DNA of 17,800 nucleotides. Source: CAYUYM01 sp964449305 (lineage in GTDB: Bacteria > Bacteroidota > Ignavibacteria > SZUA-365 > CAYQST01). Positions within the stretch are counted from its first letter, which is position 1. Every line of letters begins with the position of its first letter. Shown here one piece after another: positions 5,027 through 13,500 of this stretch. The stretch is taken from NCBI GenBank assembly GCA_964449305.1, contig CAYUYM010000055.1, positions 1 through 17,800 on the forward strand, written 5' to 3'. The translations under genes and the position numbers were made by a program. Below the pieces are notes generated by a model. That model was not told the origin of the DNA. It ran no database searches and saw only the letters and a program-made list of their open reading frames with translations.

Positions 5027-7240
5027 ATGAAAAAATACTGGTTCGGTTTTGTCGGCGTCATCGTCGTGTCCTTCGCCGTTCTCGGCTGGGTCGGCACGCA
5101 GGTCTACCAGAAGGCGCCACCCATCCCCGTGCGTGTCATCACCACCGACGGGATGGTGGTGATCGGTGACAACGTCATCGGCACGGGGCAGAACGTGTGG
5201 CAGGCGATGGGCGGCATGGAAAGCGGCTCCGTCTGGGGGCACGGCAGCTACGTTGCTCCCGACTGGACGGCGGATTATCTCCATCGCGAATCGATGTTCA
5301 TCCTCGACACCTGGGCACGTGAGATGCAGGCAGCCTCGTACGACGCGTTGAGCGCGGAGAACAGGGCCATGCTGCAGGCGCGGCTGACGACGCTCATGCG
5401 GGCGAACACCTACGATCCGCGCACGGGAGTTCTCACCGTCGATCCCATCCGCGCGCAGGCCTTTGCTCATCTCCTGGCCCACTACACCGACATCTTCACC
5501 AACGGCCGAGCGGACTACGCCATCCACCGCAATGCGCTCAGCGATCCCGGGCGCCTTCATGCGCTCACCGCATTCTTCTTCTGGTCGTCCTGGGCGGCGG
5601 CGACGAACCGTCCGGGCGAGACCATCACCTACACCAGCAACTGGCCACATGAGCCGCTCATTGGCAACACCCCCACCGGGGATGCCGTGGTGTGGACCGG
5701 CATCAGCATCATCATGCTCCTGGCAGGCATCGGCGGCATGGGCTGGTTCCATGCGAAGCAGGACCATTCCCTGCCGACAGGCGAGGTGCCGGCGGGCGAT
5801 CCGCTTCTGGGTTCATCGCCCACACCCTCGCAGCGGGCGGTGATCAAGTACTTCATCACCGTGTCCGGCCTGCTCCTGCTGCAGGTCGCGCTGGGTGTGA
5901 TCACGGCGCACTACGGTGTGGAGGGCGACGGTCTCTACGGCATCCCGTTGTCCCGGTTCCTGCCCTACACCATCACGCGCACCTGGCACACCCAGCTCGG
6001 CATCTTCTGGATCGCAACCGCCTGGCTTGCGGCGGGGCTCTTCATCGCACCCGCGGTGGGCGGGCGTGAGCCGCGCTTCCAGCGGCTCGGTGTCAATGTC
6101 CTCTTCGGAGCGCTTCTTGTGGTGGTGCTCGGCTCCATGGCGGGCGAATGGCTGAGCGTCATGGGGAAGCTTCCCGACACCCTGTGGTTCCTCTTCGGGC
6201 ACAGCGGCTACGAGTACATCGACCTCGGCCGCATCTTCCAGATCGCCCTCTTCATCGGCCTGCTCCTGTGGCTCGTGCTCATGGTGCGCGGACTGCTCCC
6301 GGCGCTTCGACGCAGGGACGAGCAGCGTTCCATCCTCGTGCTGTTCGCGATCTCGGCCGTCGCAATCGCTGGCTTCTACGCAGCCGCGCTGATGTATGGG
6401 AGGCACACGAACCTCGCCATCGCGGAATACTGGCGCTGGTGGGTGGTCCACCTCTGGGTGGAGGGTTTCTTCGAGGTGTTCGCCACCGTCGTCATCGCCT
6501 TCCTCTTCGTGCGTCTCAAGCTTCTCGGCATCCGCACGGCGACACAGGCCTCCGTGCTGTCGGCCACCATCTTCCTCTCCGGCGGCATCATCGGCACGCT
6601 GCATCACCTGTACTTCTCCGGCACTCCCACCGTGGTGCTCGCGCTAGGCTCCGTGTTCAGCGCGCTCGAGGTGGTGCCACTGATGTTCGTGGGCTTCGAG
6701 GCCTGGCAGAACCTCCGACTGACGCGTGCGCGCGAATGGGTCCGGAACTACCGCTGGCCCATCTACTTCTTCATCGCCGTCGCCTTCTGGAACATGCTCG
6801 GAGCGGGACTCTTCGGCTTCATGATCAACCCGCCTGTGGCGCTCTACTACATGCAGGGCCTCAACACGACACCAGTCCACGGCCATGCCGCGCTCTTCGG
6901 CGTCTACGGCATGCTCGGCATCGGGCTCATGCTCTTCACCCTGCGCGCCCTCAGGCCCGATCTGCCGTGGAACGGTCGTTCCATCGCGGTGGCATTCTGG
7001 TCGCTCAACATCGGCCTCTTCACCATGGTCGTCTTCAGCCTCCTGCCCGTGGGCATGATGCAGACCTGGGCCTCGGTGGAATACGGCTACTGGTACGCCC
7101 GCAGCGCCGATTTCCTTCAGACCGGCACCATGCAGGCGCTGCGCTGGGCCCGCGCCTTCGGGGACACCATCTTCGCCGTCGGTGTGCTCGCGATTGTCGT
7201 CTTCGTCTTCTCCCTTGTGCGGCGAATGATCCGCGCCTGA
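5027..7240 (+). CDS. norZ: quinol-dependent nitric oxide reductase (qNOR)
   Basis: Integral membrane enzyme of the heme-copper oxidase superfamily that reduces two NO to N2O with electrons from quinol. The product is 737 aa, normal for single-subunit qNOR: an N-terminal membrane helix, a heme-less cytochrome-c-like periplasmic domain (about 35-215), then about a dozen membrane helices. The FeB ligands are present: His475, Glu479 (in HLWVEG), His526 and His527 (GTLHHLY). Heme ligands are His321 (RTWHTQ) and His618/His620 (VHGHAALFG); Glu548 matches the conserved active-site Glu. The quinol-site pair His295/Glu299 (AHYGVEG) is kept, though the position usually occupied by Phe is Leu303. These features fit qNOR and argue against nitric oxide dismutase. 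GAGG lies six bases before the ATG. It follows the regulator by 21 bp and ends before a strong hairpin. Confidence 0.95.
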   Translation: MKKYWFGFVGVIVVSFAVLGWVGTQVYQKAPPIPVRVITTDGMVVIGDNVIGTGQNVWQAMGGMESGSVWGHGSYVAPDWTADYLHRESMFILDTWAREMQAASYDALSAENRAMLQARLTTLMRANTYDPRTGVLTVDPIRAQAFAHLLAHYTDIFTNGRADYAIHRNALSDPGRLHALTAFFFWSSWAAATNRPGETITYTSNWPHEPLIGNTPTGDAVVWTGISIIMLLAGIGGMGWFHAKQDHSLPTGEVPAGDPLLGSSPTPSQRAVIKYFITVSGLLLLQVALGVITAHYGVEGDGLYGIPLSRFLPYTITRTWHTQLGIFWIATAWLAAGLFIAPAVGGREPRFQRLGVNVLFGALLVVVLGSMAGEWLSVMGKLPDTLWFLFGHSGYEYIDLGRIFQIALFIGLLLWLVLMVRGLLPALRRRDEQRSILVLFAISAVAIAGFYAAALMYGRHTNLAIAEYWRWWVVHLWVEGFFEVFATVVIAFLFVRLKLLGIRTATQASVLSATIFLSGGIIGTLHHLYFSGTPTVVLALGSVFSALEVVPLMFVGFEAWQNLRLTRAREWVRNYRWPIYFFIAVAFWNMLGAGLFGFMINPPVALYYMQGLNTTPVHGHAALFGVYGMLGIGLMLFTLRALRPDLPWNGRSIAVAFWSLNIGLFTMVVFSLLPVGMMQTWASVEYGYWYARSADFLQTGTMQALRWARAFGDTIFAVGVLAIVVFVFSLVRRMIRA

Positions 7241-7265
7241 CCGACAGCACCTCCATCATGACGAC

Positions 7266-7292
7266 GCGGGCAGGGACGGTATCCCTGCCCGC
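7266..7292. terminator. bidirectional hairpin terminator between norZ and the dipeptidase gene
   Basis: An 11-bp perfect stem (GCGGGCAGGGA / TCCCTGCCCGC) around the loop CGGTA, centred between two convergent genes. It lacks a T-tract on either side, but position and stem strength make a shared transcription terminator the best reading. Confidence 0.75.
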
Positions 7293-7316
7293 GCTGCATT
7301 CCGCCCCAGCCCCCGA

Positions 7317-8027
7317 TCAGTGGATCGCGTCGAATGGGATGTTCATGACCTTGTATCGCCGCGCGTCAACGTGGTCGAAGTGCCACCATTCATCGGGGAT
7401 CACATGGAAGCCGTGTTCCGCCATGATGCGGATCAACAGGTCGCGGTTGCGGCGCTGCTCTGCGGTGCCTCCGGGATACCCCGACGCCGCACGCTCAGTG
7501 AACTCGTCGTAGCCCGAAGGCATCTCCACCTCACGGCCCGTGGCGGGATCAACGAGGCCGATGTCCACCGCCCCTCCCCTGTTGTGCACCGACCCATTGG
7601 CGGGATTGGCCACGAAGTTCCGCTTCTCCGGCGGGGTCTCGTCCCAGAACGCCTTTGTCACCGACCAGGGCCGGTAGGCGTCGTAGATGACGATGCCATA
7701 CCCCAGCGCCTGAAGCGCGCGATGGGCGCGAAGGAGATCCTGTGCCACCGGGCGCTGAAGAAAGGCCCGCTCGCTTGCGTACATCACCCGGTGCATGAAG
7801 TTGTCCGCCGTGGCATAGGGCATGCGGACACGGATCGTGGAATCGAGCGTGATCACTTCCACCAGATCTGCCGGGAGAAAGAGGCTGTCCGGTTCCACCG
7901 GCTGGGCACCCATGCGGGGCACAGACGCGAGAACAAGCACCAACAGCAGGATGTGCCCTGCGTGCCGTCGTGCGGATCGTCTTGTCGTGGCCGGCCACGC
8001 GCAGTGGGACAGGGGCGTGGCGTGCAT
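7317..8027 (-). CDS. ddpX: exported D-alanyl-D-alanine dipeptidase (M15D, VanX/DdpX type)
   Basis: Zinc dipeptidase that splits D-Ala-D-Ala, used in cell-wall precursor recycling and, in VanX, in vancomycin resistance. It has the M15 signature SVHNRGGAVD (His148, Asp155) and EWWHFDH (Glu213 as general base, His216 as third zinc ligand), plus YDAYRPWSV typical of the family. The N-terminus carries arginines followed by LLLVLVLASVPRMGAQ, a signal peptide, so it acts in the periplasm unlike cytosolic VanX. The ATG at 8027 is chosen over longer in-frame starts inside purB because GGAG lies eight bases upstream and the signal peptide then has normal length (236 aa product). It starts just 5 bp past the purB stop. 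No vanH, vanA or VanRS-type genes accompany it, so glycopeptide resistance is not suggested. Confidence 0.9.
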   Translation of the reverse strand: MHATPLSHCAWPATTRRSARRHAGHILLLVLVLASVPRMGAQPVEPDSLFLPADLVEVITLDSTIRVRMPYATADNFMHRVMYASERAFLQRPVAQDLLRAHRALQALGYGIVIYDAYRPWSVTKAFWDETPPEKRNFVANPANGSVHNRGGAVDIGLVDPATGREVEMPSGYDEFTERAASGYPGGTAEQRRNRDLLIRIMAEHGFHVIPDEWWHFDHVDARRYKVMNIPFDAIH

Positions 8028-8032
8028 GATGT

Positions 8033-9328
8033 TCACTCCAGCCCAAGGCGGGCGAAGATCATGTCCACATGGCGCAGATAGGGATCGAGGCTGAAGCATG
8101 CAGCCAGTTCCAAGGGCGTGATGACACCCTCAAGTTCCGGATCAGTGGAGAGCGCGTCAAGAAGCGTCACCGGTTCACGCCACACGCGCATGGCGTGCCG
8201 CTGCACGATGGCGTAGGCGTTCTCCCGGGTCATGCCGGCCTGCACGAGGGCAAGGAGCACCTGCTGGGAGAAGAGCAGCCCGCGGGTCGATTCCAGGTTG
8301 CGCTGCATGTTCTCCGGATACACGATGAGGCGGTCGAGGATGCCGTTCATCTTGGCGAGCATGTAGTCCAGCGCCGTGGTGGCGTCGGGAAGGATGACGC
8401 GCTCCACGCTGGAGTGGGTGATGTCACGCTCGTGCCACAGGGCCTGGTTCTCGAAGGCCGCCTGGGCGTAGCCACGGATGAGTCGGGCCATGCCGGCGAC
8501 GCGTTCGCAGGTGATGGGATTGCGTTTGTGCGGCATCGCTGAGCTGCCCTTCTGCCCCTTGGAGAAGTACTCCTCAGCCTCGAGCACCTCCGTCCGCTGA
8601 AGATGCCGGATTTCGGTGGCGAACTTTTCGAGCGACCCGGCGATGATGGCCAGGGTGCCCAAGAACTCCGCGTGCCTGTCGCGTTGAAGCACTTGCGTTG
8701 ACACAGGGGCGGGTTTGAGGTCGAGATGCGTGGTGACGTACTCCTCCACAAACGGATCAATGTGGGCATAAGTTCCAACCGCCCCGGAAATTTTTCCATG
8801 CGAGATGCACTCGATGGCGCGGTCGAGACGCGTGATGTTGCGCCTGGTCTCATCATGCCAGAGGGCAAGCTTGAGCCCGAAGGTGGTGGGCTCGGCATGG
8901 ATGCCGTGCGTGCGGCCGATCATCACGGTGCGACGGAACTCATTGGCGCGCCTGGCCAGCGTGTCCTGAAGCGTCACGAGCCCCTCGCGGATGATGAGCC
9001 CCGCCCTGCGTGTGAGGACGGAGAGGGCGGTGTCCACCACATCGGAGGAGGTCATGCCAAGGTGGATGAAGCGGGATTCCTCCCCCACATTCTCGGCCAC
9101 GGAGGTGAGGAAGGCGATGACATCGTGATTGAGCGTCGCCTCGAGCTCGTTGATGCGGTCGATGGAGAAATCCGCGCGGGCACGGATCACCTCCACGGCA
9201 TCTGCGGGAATGGTGCCGAGCTGGGCGTGCGCCTCGCAGGCGAGAACCTCGATCTCGAGCCAGGTCTGGAATTTCGCATGGTCGCTCCAGATGGCGGCCA
9301 TGGCGGGGCGGGTATAGCGTTCAATCAT
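8033..9328 (-). CDS. purB: adenylosuccinate lyase
   Basis: Cytosolic enzyme of purine synthesis that cleaves SAICAR to AICAR plus fumarate and adenylosuccinate to AMP plus fumarate. At 431 aa it matches the common bacterial (Bacillus-type) length. The fumarase/aspartase superfamily signature GSSAMPHKRNP lies at about residues 261-271 with Ser262/Ser263 in the mobile catalytic loop. FIHLGMTSSD and GRTHGIHAEPTTFG supply the substrate-binding and catalytic His/Ser regions. AAGGAG (9334-9339) is five bases before the ATG. It sits between an HtrA-type protease gene (stop 21 bp upstream) and the dipeptidase gene (5 bp downstream), with no other pur gene in view, so it probably shares a transcript with envelope genes. 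Confidence 0.96.
   Translation of the reverse strand: MIERYTRPAMAAIWSDHAKFQTWLEIEVLACEAHAQLGTIPADAVEVIRARADFSIDRINELEATLNHDVIAFLTSVAENVGEESRFIHLGMTSSDVVDTALSVLTRRAGLIIREGLVTLQDTLARRANEFRRTVMIGRTHGIHAEPTTFGLKLALWHDETRRNITRLDRAIECISHGKISGAVGTYAHIDPFVEEYVTTHLDLKPAPVSTQVLQRDRHAEFLGTLAIIAGSLEKFATEIRHLQRTEVLEAEEYFSKGQKGSSAMPHKRNPITCERVAGMARLIRGYAQAAFENQALWHERDITHSSVERVILPDATTALDYMLAKMNGILDRLIVYPENMQRNLESTRGLLFSQQVLLALVQAGMTRENAYAIVQRHAMRVWREPVTLLDALSTDPELEGVITPLELAACFSLDPYLRHVDMIFARLGLE
8036..8039 (-). promoter_or_regulatory. ribosome binding site deciding the dipeptidase start
   Basis: GGAG on the minus strand, embedded in the last codons of purB and eight bases before the ATG at 8027. Confidence 0.6.
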
Positions 9329-9349
9329 GGGGACTCCTTGTGCGGGGGA

Positions 9350-10429
9350 TCACTGCAGTTTGAGATCGACGGTGAGAATTTTTCCGTTGCGAAGCACTTC
9401 AAGCGTGATCACATCGCCCCGCATCGAGTACTCGACCAGGTCCTGGAGCGATTCGATGGAATGGAGGGGTTCGCCGTTGGCACGCAGGATCACATCGGCC
9501 ACCTCGAGGCCCGAGTCCACCGCCGACCCGCGTGCATCGACATCAGACACGATCACGCCCTCCACCTTCTCGAGCTTGTAGGCCCGCGCTATCGCCGAGT
9601 TCACCGCCTGGACGTGGAAGCCGGGGCGGAAGTTCCTGTCGATCTTGCCGTCGTTCTTGAGGATGTCCACGATGCGCTTCACCTTGTTGATGGGGATGGC
9701 GAAACCGAGTCCAACGCTGCCCTGATTGGGCGAGTAGATCACCGTGTTCATCCCGATCACCTCCCCGAGACTGTTGACGAGCGGCCCTCCGGAATTGCCG
9801 CTGTTGATGGCGGCATCGGTCTGGATCATGCCCCGGTACACGCGGCCGTCTTTCTGATCCAGATCCACACCCGTCGCGGACACCACACCGACGGTCACCG
9901 TGGGTTTCGCGCTGTTCGAGAACAGACCGAAGGGATTCCCGAAGGCGATGCTCCACTCTCCGACGATCACATCGTCGGAGTTCCCGAACTTCAGGTGAGG
10001 GAGATCCTCCCGGCGATCCACCTTGAGAAGGGCGATGTCGGTGACGCGATCGCTTCCGACAAGCTTCGCATCGTACTTCTCGCCATTGGTCATGGTGATG
10101 ACGATCTTCGTGGCGCTGCCGGCCACATGGTGGTTGGTGATGATGTATCCATCGGGCGACATGATCCATCCGCTGCCCAGGCTCGAGACATTCTCCCGGA
10201 ACACGCGGTCGCCGTAGAAGAACCGCCAGAACGGATCGAGCTCGCGTTCCCGGACCTCGGTGACGTTGATGCCGACCACGGTGGGGCTCACACGTTCGAT
10301 GGCGCGTGTGAGGGCATTCTGACGTGAATCATCCACACCCTTCTGCGCCAGCGCCGAGGCCGGCAGCAGGGTGGCAAGAAGCATGATGATGGAGAAGGAG
10401 AAGAGTGTGAAGGAAAGGCGATGCTTCAT
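9350..10429 (-). CDS. htrA: HtrA/Deg-family periplasmic serine protease with one PDZ domain
   Basis: Quality-control endoprotease that degrades misfolded envelope proteins. The signal peptide ends ...ASALAQKG with likely cleavage after Ala, so the mature protein is periplasmic. The trypsin-like domain has His101 (TNHHV), Asp131 (DIALLKV) and Ser213 (GNSGGPL). A single PDZ domain follows (about 260-355, with EKVEGVIVSDVDARGSAVDSGLEVADVI). At 359 aa it is DegS-sized rather than DegP-sized (two PDZ), but without a retained anchor. The ATG at 10429 gives the cleanest signal peptide; an ATG four codons upstream (10441) is also possible. Neither has a clear Shine-Dalgarno sequence. A candidate promoter lies at 10461-10489. 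purB follows by 21 bp. Catalytic residues are intact. Confidence 0.93.
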   Translation of the reverse strand: MKHRLSFTLFSFSIIMLLATLLPASALAQKGVDDSRQNALTRAIERVSPTVVGINVTEVRERELDPFWRFFYGDRVFRENVSSLGSGWIMSPDGYIITNHHVAGSATKIVITMTNGEKYDAKLVGSDRVTDIALLKVDRREDLPHLKFGNSDDVIVGEWSIAFGNPFGLFSNSAKPTVTVGVVSATGVDLDQKDGRVYRGMIQTDAAINSGNSGGPLVNSLGEVIGMNTVIYSPNQGSVGLGFAIPINKVKRIVDILKNDGKIDRNFRPGFHVQAVNSAIARAYKLEKVEGVIVSDVDARGSAVDSGLEVADVILRANGEPLHSIESLQDLVEYSMRGDVITLEVLRNGKILTVDLKLQ

Positions 10430-10460
10430 GGCATTGTCCATTGTTGCACAAATCATGTCG

Positions 10461-10489
10461 AAAATACCCCGGTCGCCACTGATCGGCAA
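10461..10489 (-). promoter_or_regulatory. candidate promoter for htrA-purB-ddpX
   Basis: On the minus strand TTGCCG (10484-10489) and TATTTT (10461-10466) are 17 bases apart, giving a leader of about 12-24 bases to the two candidate htrA ATGs. It lies in the 109-bp gap behind the sensor-kinase stop, so htrA need not depend on kinase transcription. Confidence 0.5.
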
Positions 10490-10538
10490 CCCATTTCCCG
10501 GTGCAGTCATCCAACCGACCGCGAGACCCGGTGCCCCA

Positions 10539-13500
10539 TCACCCGATGGAACGCGTGCCGCCCCGCAGCTCCCGCAGGCGCGTCGATGCCAGCTCCAGCG
10601 CATCGGTGAGCTGCGCAACGGTGATGGGCTTCGTGAGATAGTCGTCCATCCCGGCCTCCAGACATTCCGCCTTGTCGGCCTCCATCGCGTTCGCGGTCAA
10701 CCCGATGATGCACGGACGTGTGATGCGCGGATACCGTGCACAGATGATGCGCGTCGCTTCGAGCCCGCTCATCTCCGGCATCTGCACATCCATCAGGATC
10801 ACATCGTATCCCTGACGCTGGATCGCCTCCACGGTCTCGCGGCCGTTGCCGGCCAGATCCGCCAGATACCCAAGCTTCTTGAGCATCTGCAGCACCACCT
10901 TCTGGTTGATCTGATTGTCCTCGGCCACAAGGATGCGGAGGGGGTGCCTCCCGGCAAAGTCCGCATCGAACACCCGCACCGCCCGTGCCGGCGCCGCGTG
11001 TTGCACCTGCCCCTGCCCGACAAGCGTGGCGATGGCGCACTTCAAGGCCGCGGGCTTGATGGGCTTGCTCAGGATCATGTCGAACACGCCGGCCCCCACG
11101 GGATCCGTGTCGCCCAGCGAGGTGTAGAGGATCATCGGCAGCCTGCGCTGCGGGAACTCCGCGCGGATGCTCCGCCCCAGCTCCAGGCCGTCCACCTCCG
11201 GCATGAGCATGTCCAGAATGGCGACGTCGATCTGCGTGCCACGGCGAAGGATCTCCATCGCCGTCGCCGCAGAAGCGGCAGTCACCGTCTGCATGCGCCA
11301 GGATTCCGCCTGCAGACGGAGGATGGTGCGGTTCGTCTCGATGTCGTCCACGATGAGGATGTGCCGTCCTTCGAGTTCCGAGGTCACCGCCTCCTCACCG
11401 TCCGGCCGCACCTCCTCCGCCACGGCGAGGATCGTGAAGACAAACTCCGAGCCCCTGCCTGGCTCGCTGGTGACGGTCAGCCCCCCGCCCATGAGTTCCG
11501 TGAGCCGGGTGCAGATCGCCAACCCAAGGCCCGATCCTCCATAACGCCGTGTCGTGCTGCTGTCGGCCTGTGTGAAGGCGTCAAAGATCCGGTCGATGCG
11601 ATCGCGGGCGATGCCGATCCCTGTGTCCCGCACGGAGAAGCGCAGACGTACCCGCCCCCCTTCCGGCATGGCGGTGATCGTCACCACGATCTCCCCGTGC
11701 TCGGTGAACTTCACGGCATTGCTCAGAAGGTTCAGCAACACCTGCTGGATGCGCGTCTTGTCGCTGTGGATGGTGGCCGGCACATCGGGCGCCATCGAAT
11801 ACACGAGGTTCAACCGCTTCTGCGCGGCGCGGACCGAGACGATGTCCAGTGATTCCTCCACGCACTGGCGGAGATCCACCGGCACGATCTCGAAGTCCAG
11901 ACGGCCAGCCTCGATCTTGGAGAAGTCGAGAATGTCGTTCACCAGCGAGAGCAGGGCGTCGCCGCTCTTGCGGATCGTGTCCACATAGTCGTGCTGCTCC
12001 TTCTCAAGTGTCGTGTCGAGCAGGAGGCTGGACATGCCGATGATCGCATTCATCGGTGTTCGGATCTCGTGACTCATCATCGACAGGAACTGGGCCTTGG
12101 CCTGCGAGGCCTTCTCGGCCTTCTCCGTCGATTCACGCAGCTCCACGTTGCTGCGCTCCAGCATCTCATTCTGCCGACGCATCGCCTCACTGAACTCCTC
12201 GATCCGCGTCTTCTGCTCGGTGATGAGATGGGTGCGATCCGTGATCACCTGTTCCAGCCGTTCCTTGTCCCGCTTCAGATGCCGGGCATATCCGCGCGCG
12301 CCCAGGTACACCACGGCCGCAGCGGCAAGCACCAGAAGCATCCCTCCCCACCAGGTTCTCTGCCATGGTGTGTAGATGGTGAATGTGTACGCCAACGGAT
12401 TGCTCCAGTGGTAGTTGCCGCCCGATTTTGCCCTGATGCGCAGCGTGTACTTCCCAGGGGCGAGCCCGGAGTAGTCCACGTTCACCTGCTTCGTCACCAC
12501 CTGATGAACGCAGACGTTGGACGCGTCGAACAACTGCACAAAGTACTGGACGAACTTCGTGGAATACGTGGGACTCACAAAATGAAACCGGATGTTCGAC
12601 TGCTGCGAAAACTCGGGATCGAGGTCCAGCGTCGGCACCTCCCTGCCATCGACCGCGGTGGAGACGATCCACGGCCGCGGGGTGAAACGTCCCCTCCGAT
12701 CGTTGCTCCAATACCCCAGGCCCTCCACGGTCCCCACCCAGATGCCGTTCTGTCTGTCCACGGCCAGTGCACGATAGGTCATCGTTTTTGTCGGCAGGCC
12801 GTTCTGCTCGTCGAACACCATGTCCTCATAGGCCGTGAGCTTGATCAATCCCTTGCTGTTGACGAACAACACCGTGTTGTCACGATCCACCGCGGTGCTC
12901 TTCACTGCATTGTCGATGTGGTCGGGCAGATTGACGCGCACCAGGCCCTCGTCGTCGAAGCGGCAGAGACCGATCGTGGTGCCAAACCAGACCCGGCCCG
13001 ACTGGTCAAAACTGAAGTCGTTGATGAACACGGGAGCCTGGAGCGGAAAGGCCACCGGGCGGCTGCGATTGGTGAAGCTGTCGGTGCCGGGATCGTACTC
13101 GAACAGGTATCCCTCCGTGCTCGTCCCGCCACACAGGATGCGGCCCAGCGGGTCGCGCCTGATGACGACGATGCGTGAGGTCAGCCCCTGTGCCGCGCCG
13201 TAGCGCCGGATCTGCGTCCCATGCACGATGCGCACAATGCCATCGCATCCGTCCATGGCCAGCCATAGGTCGCCGTCTTCCCCCTCGCACAGCATGTAGA
13301 TCGCACCTCCCAGCGTCGACAGATCCAGCCTCCGCTTCACCGTGCCGTTCGCCAGGAGCACGAGCCCTCCGCGGTTGTCGGAACACCAGATGCCGTCGCG
13401 CGTCGGCAGTGTGCGCAGGAGCAGCCTGTCGTCAGACGCGTGGACACGCCGCGCCGTCCATCCCCCCTCCCGGCGCTCCACCACATACACCGCGGCGCCA

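Noticed and set aside
5027..7240. Nitric oxide dismutase (oxygen-producing) instead of NO reductase
   Set aside because: The FeB Glu, all three FeB histidines and the quinol-site His/Glu pair are present; as I recall, NOD proteins lack the quinol pair and alter active-site ligands.
7317..8027. Vancomycin resistance locus
   Set aside because: No vanH, vanA or VanRS-type genes are nearby, and the protein carries an export signal; the neighbours are purB and htrA.
8726..10327. Long plus-strand open frame across purB and htrA
   Set aside because: Antisense to two genes with intact catalytic motifs; His/Asp/Gly-rich composition is a mirror of their codons, and no ribosome binding site was seen.
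10371..11852. Long plus-strand open frame opposite the kinase C-terminus
   Set aside because: Antisense to the HATPase and receiver domains, with Arg/His/Pro-rich composition and no domain.
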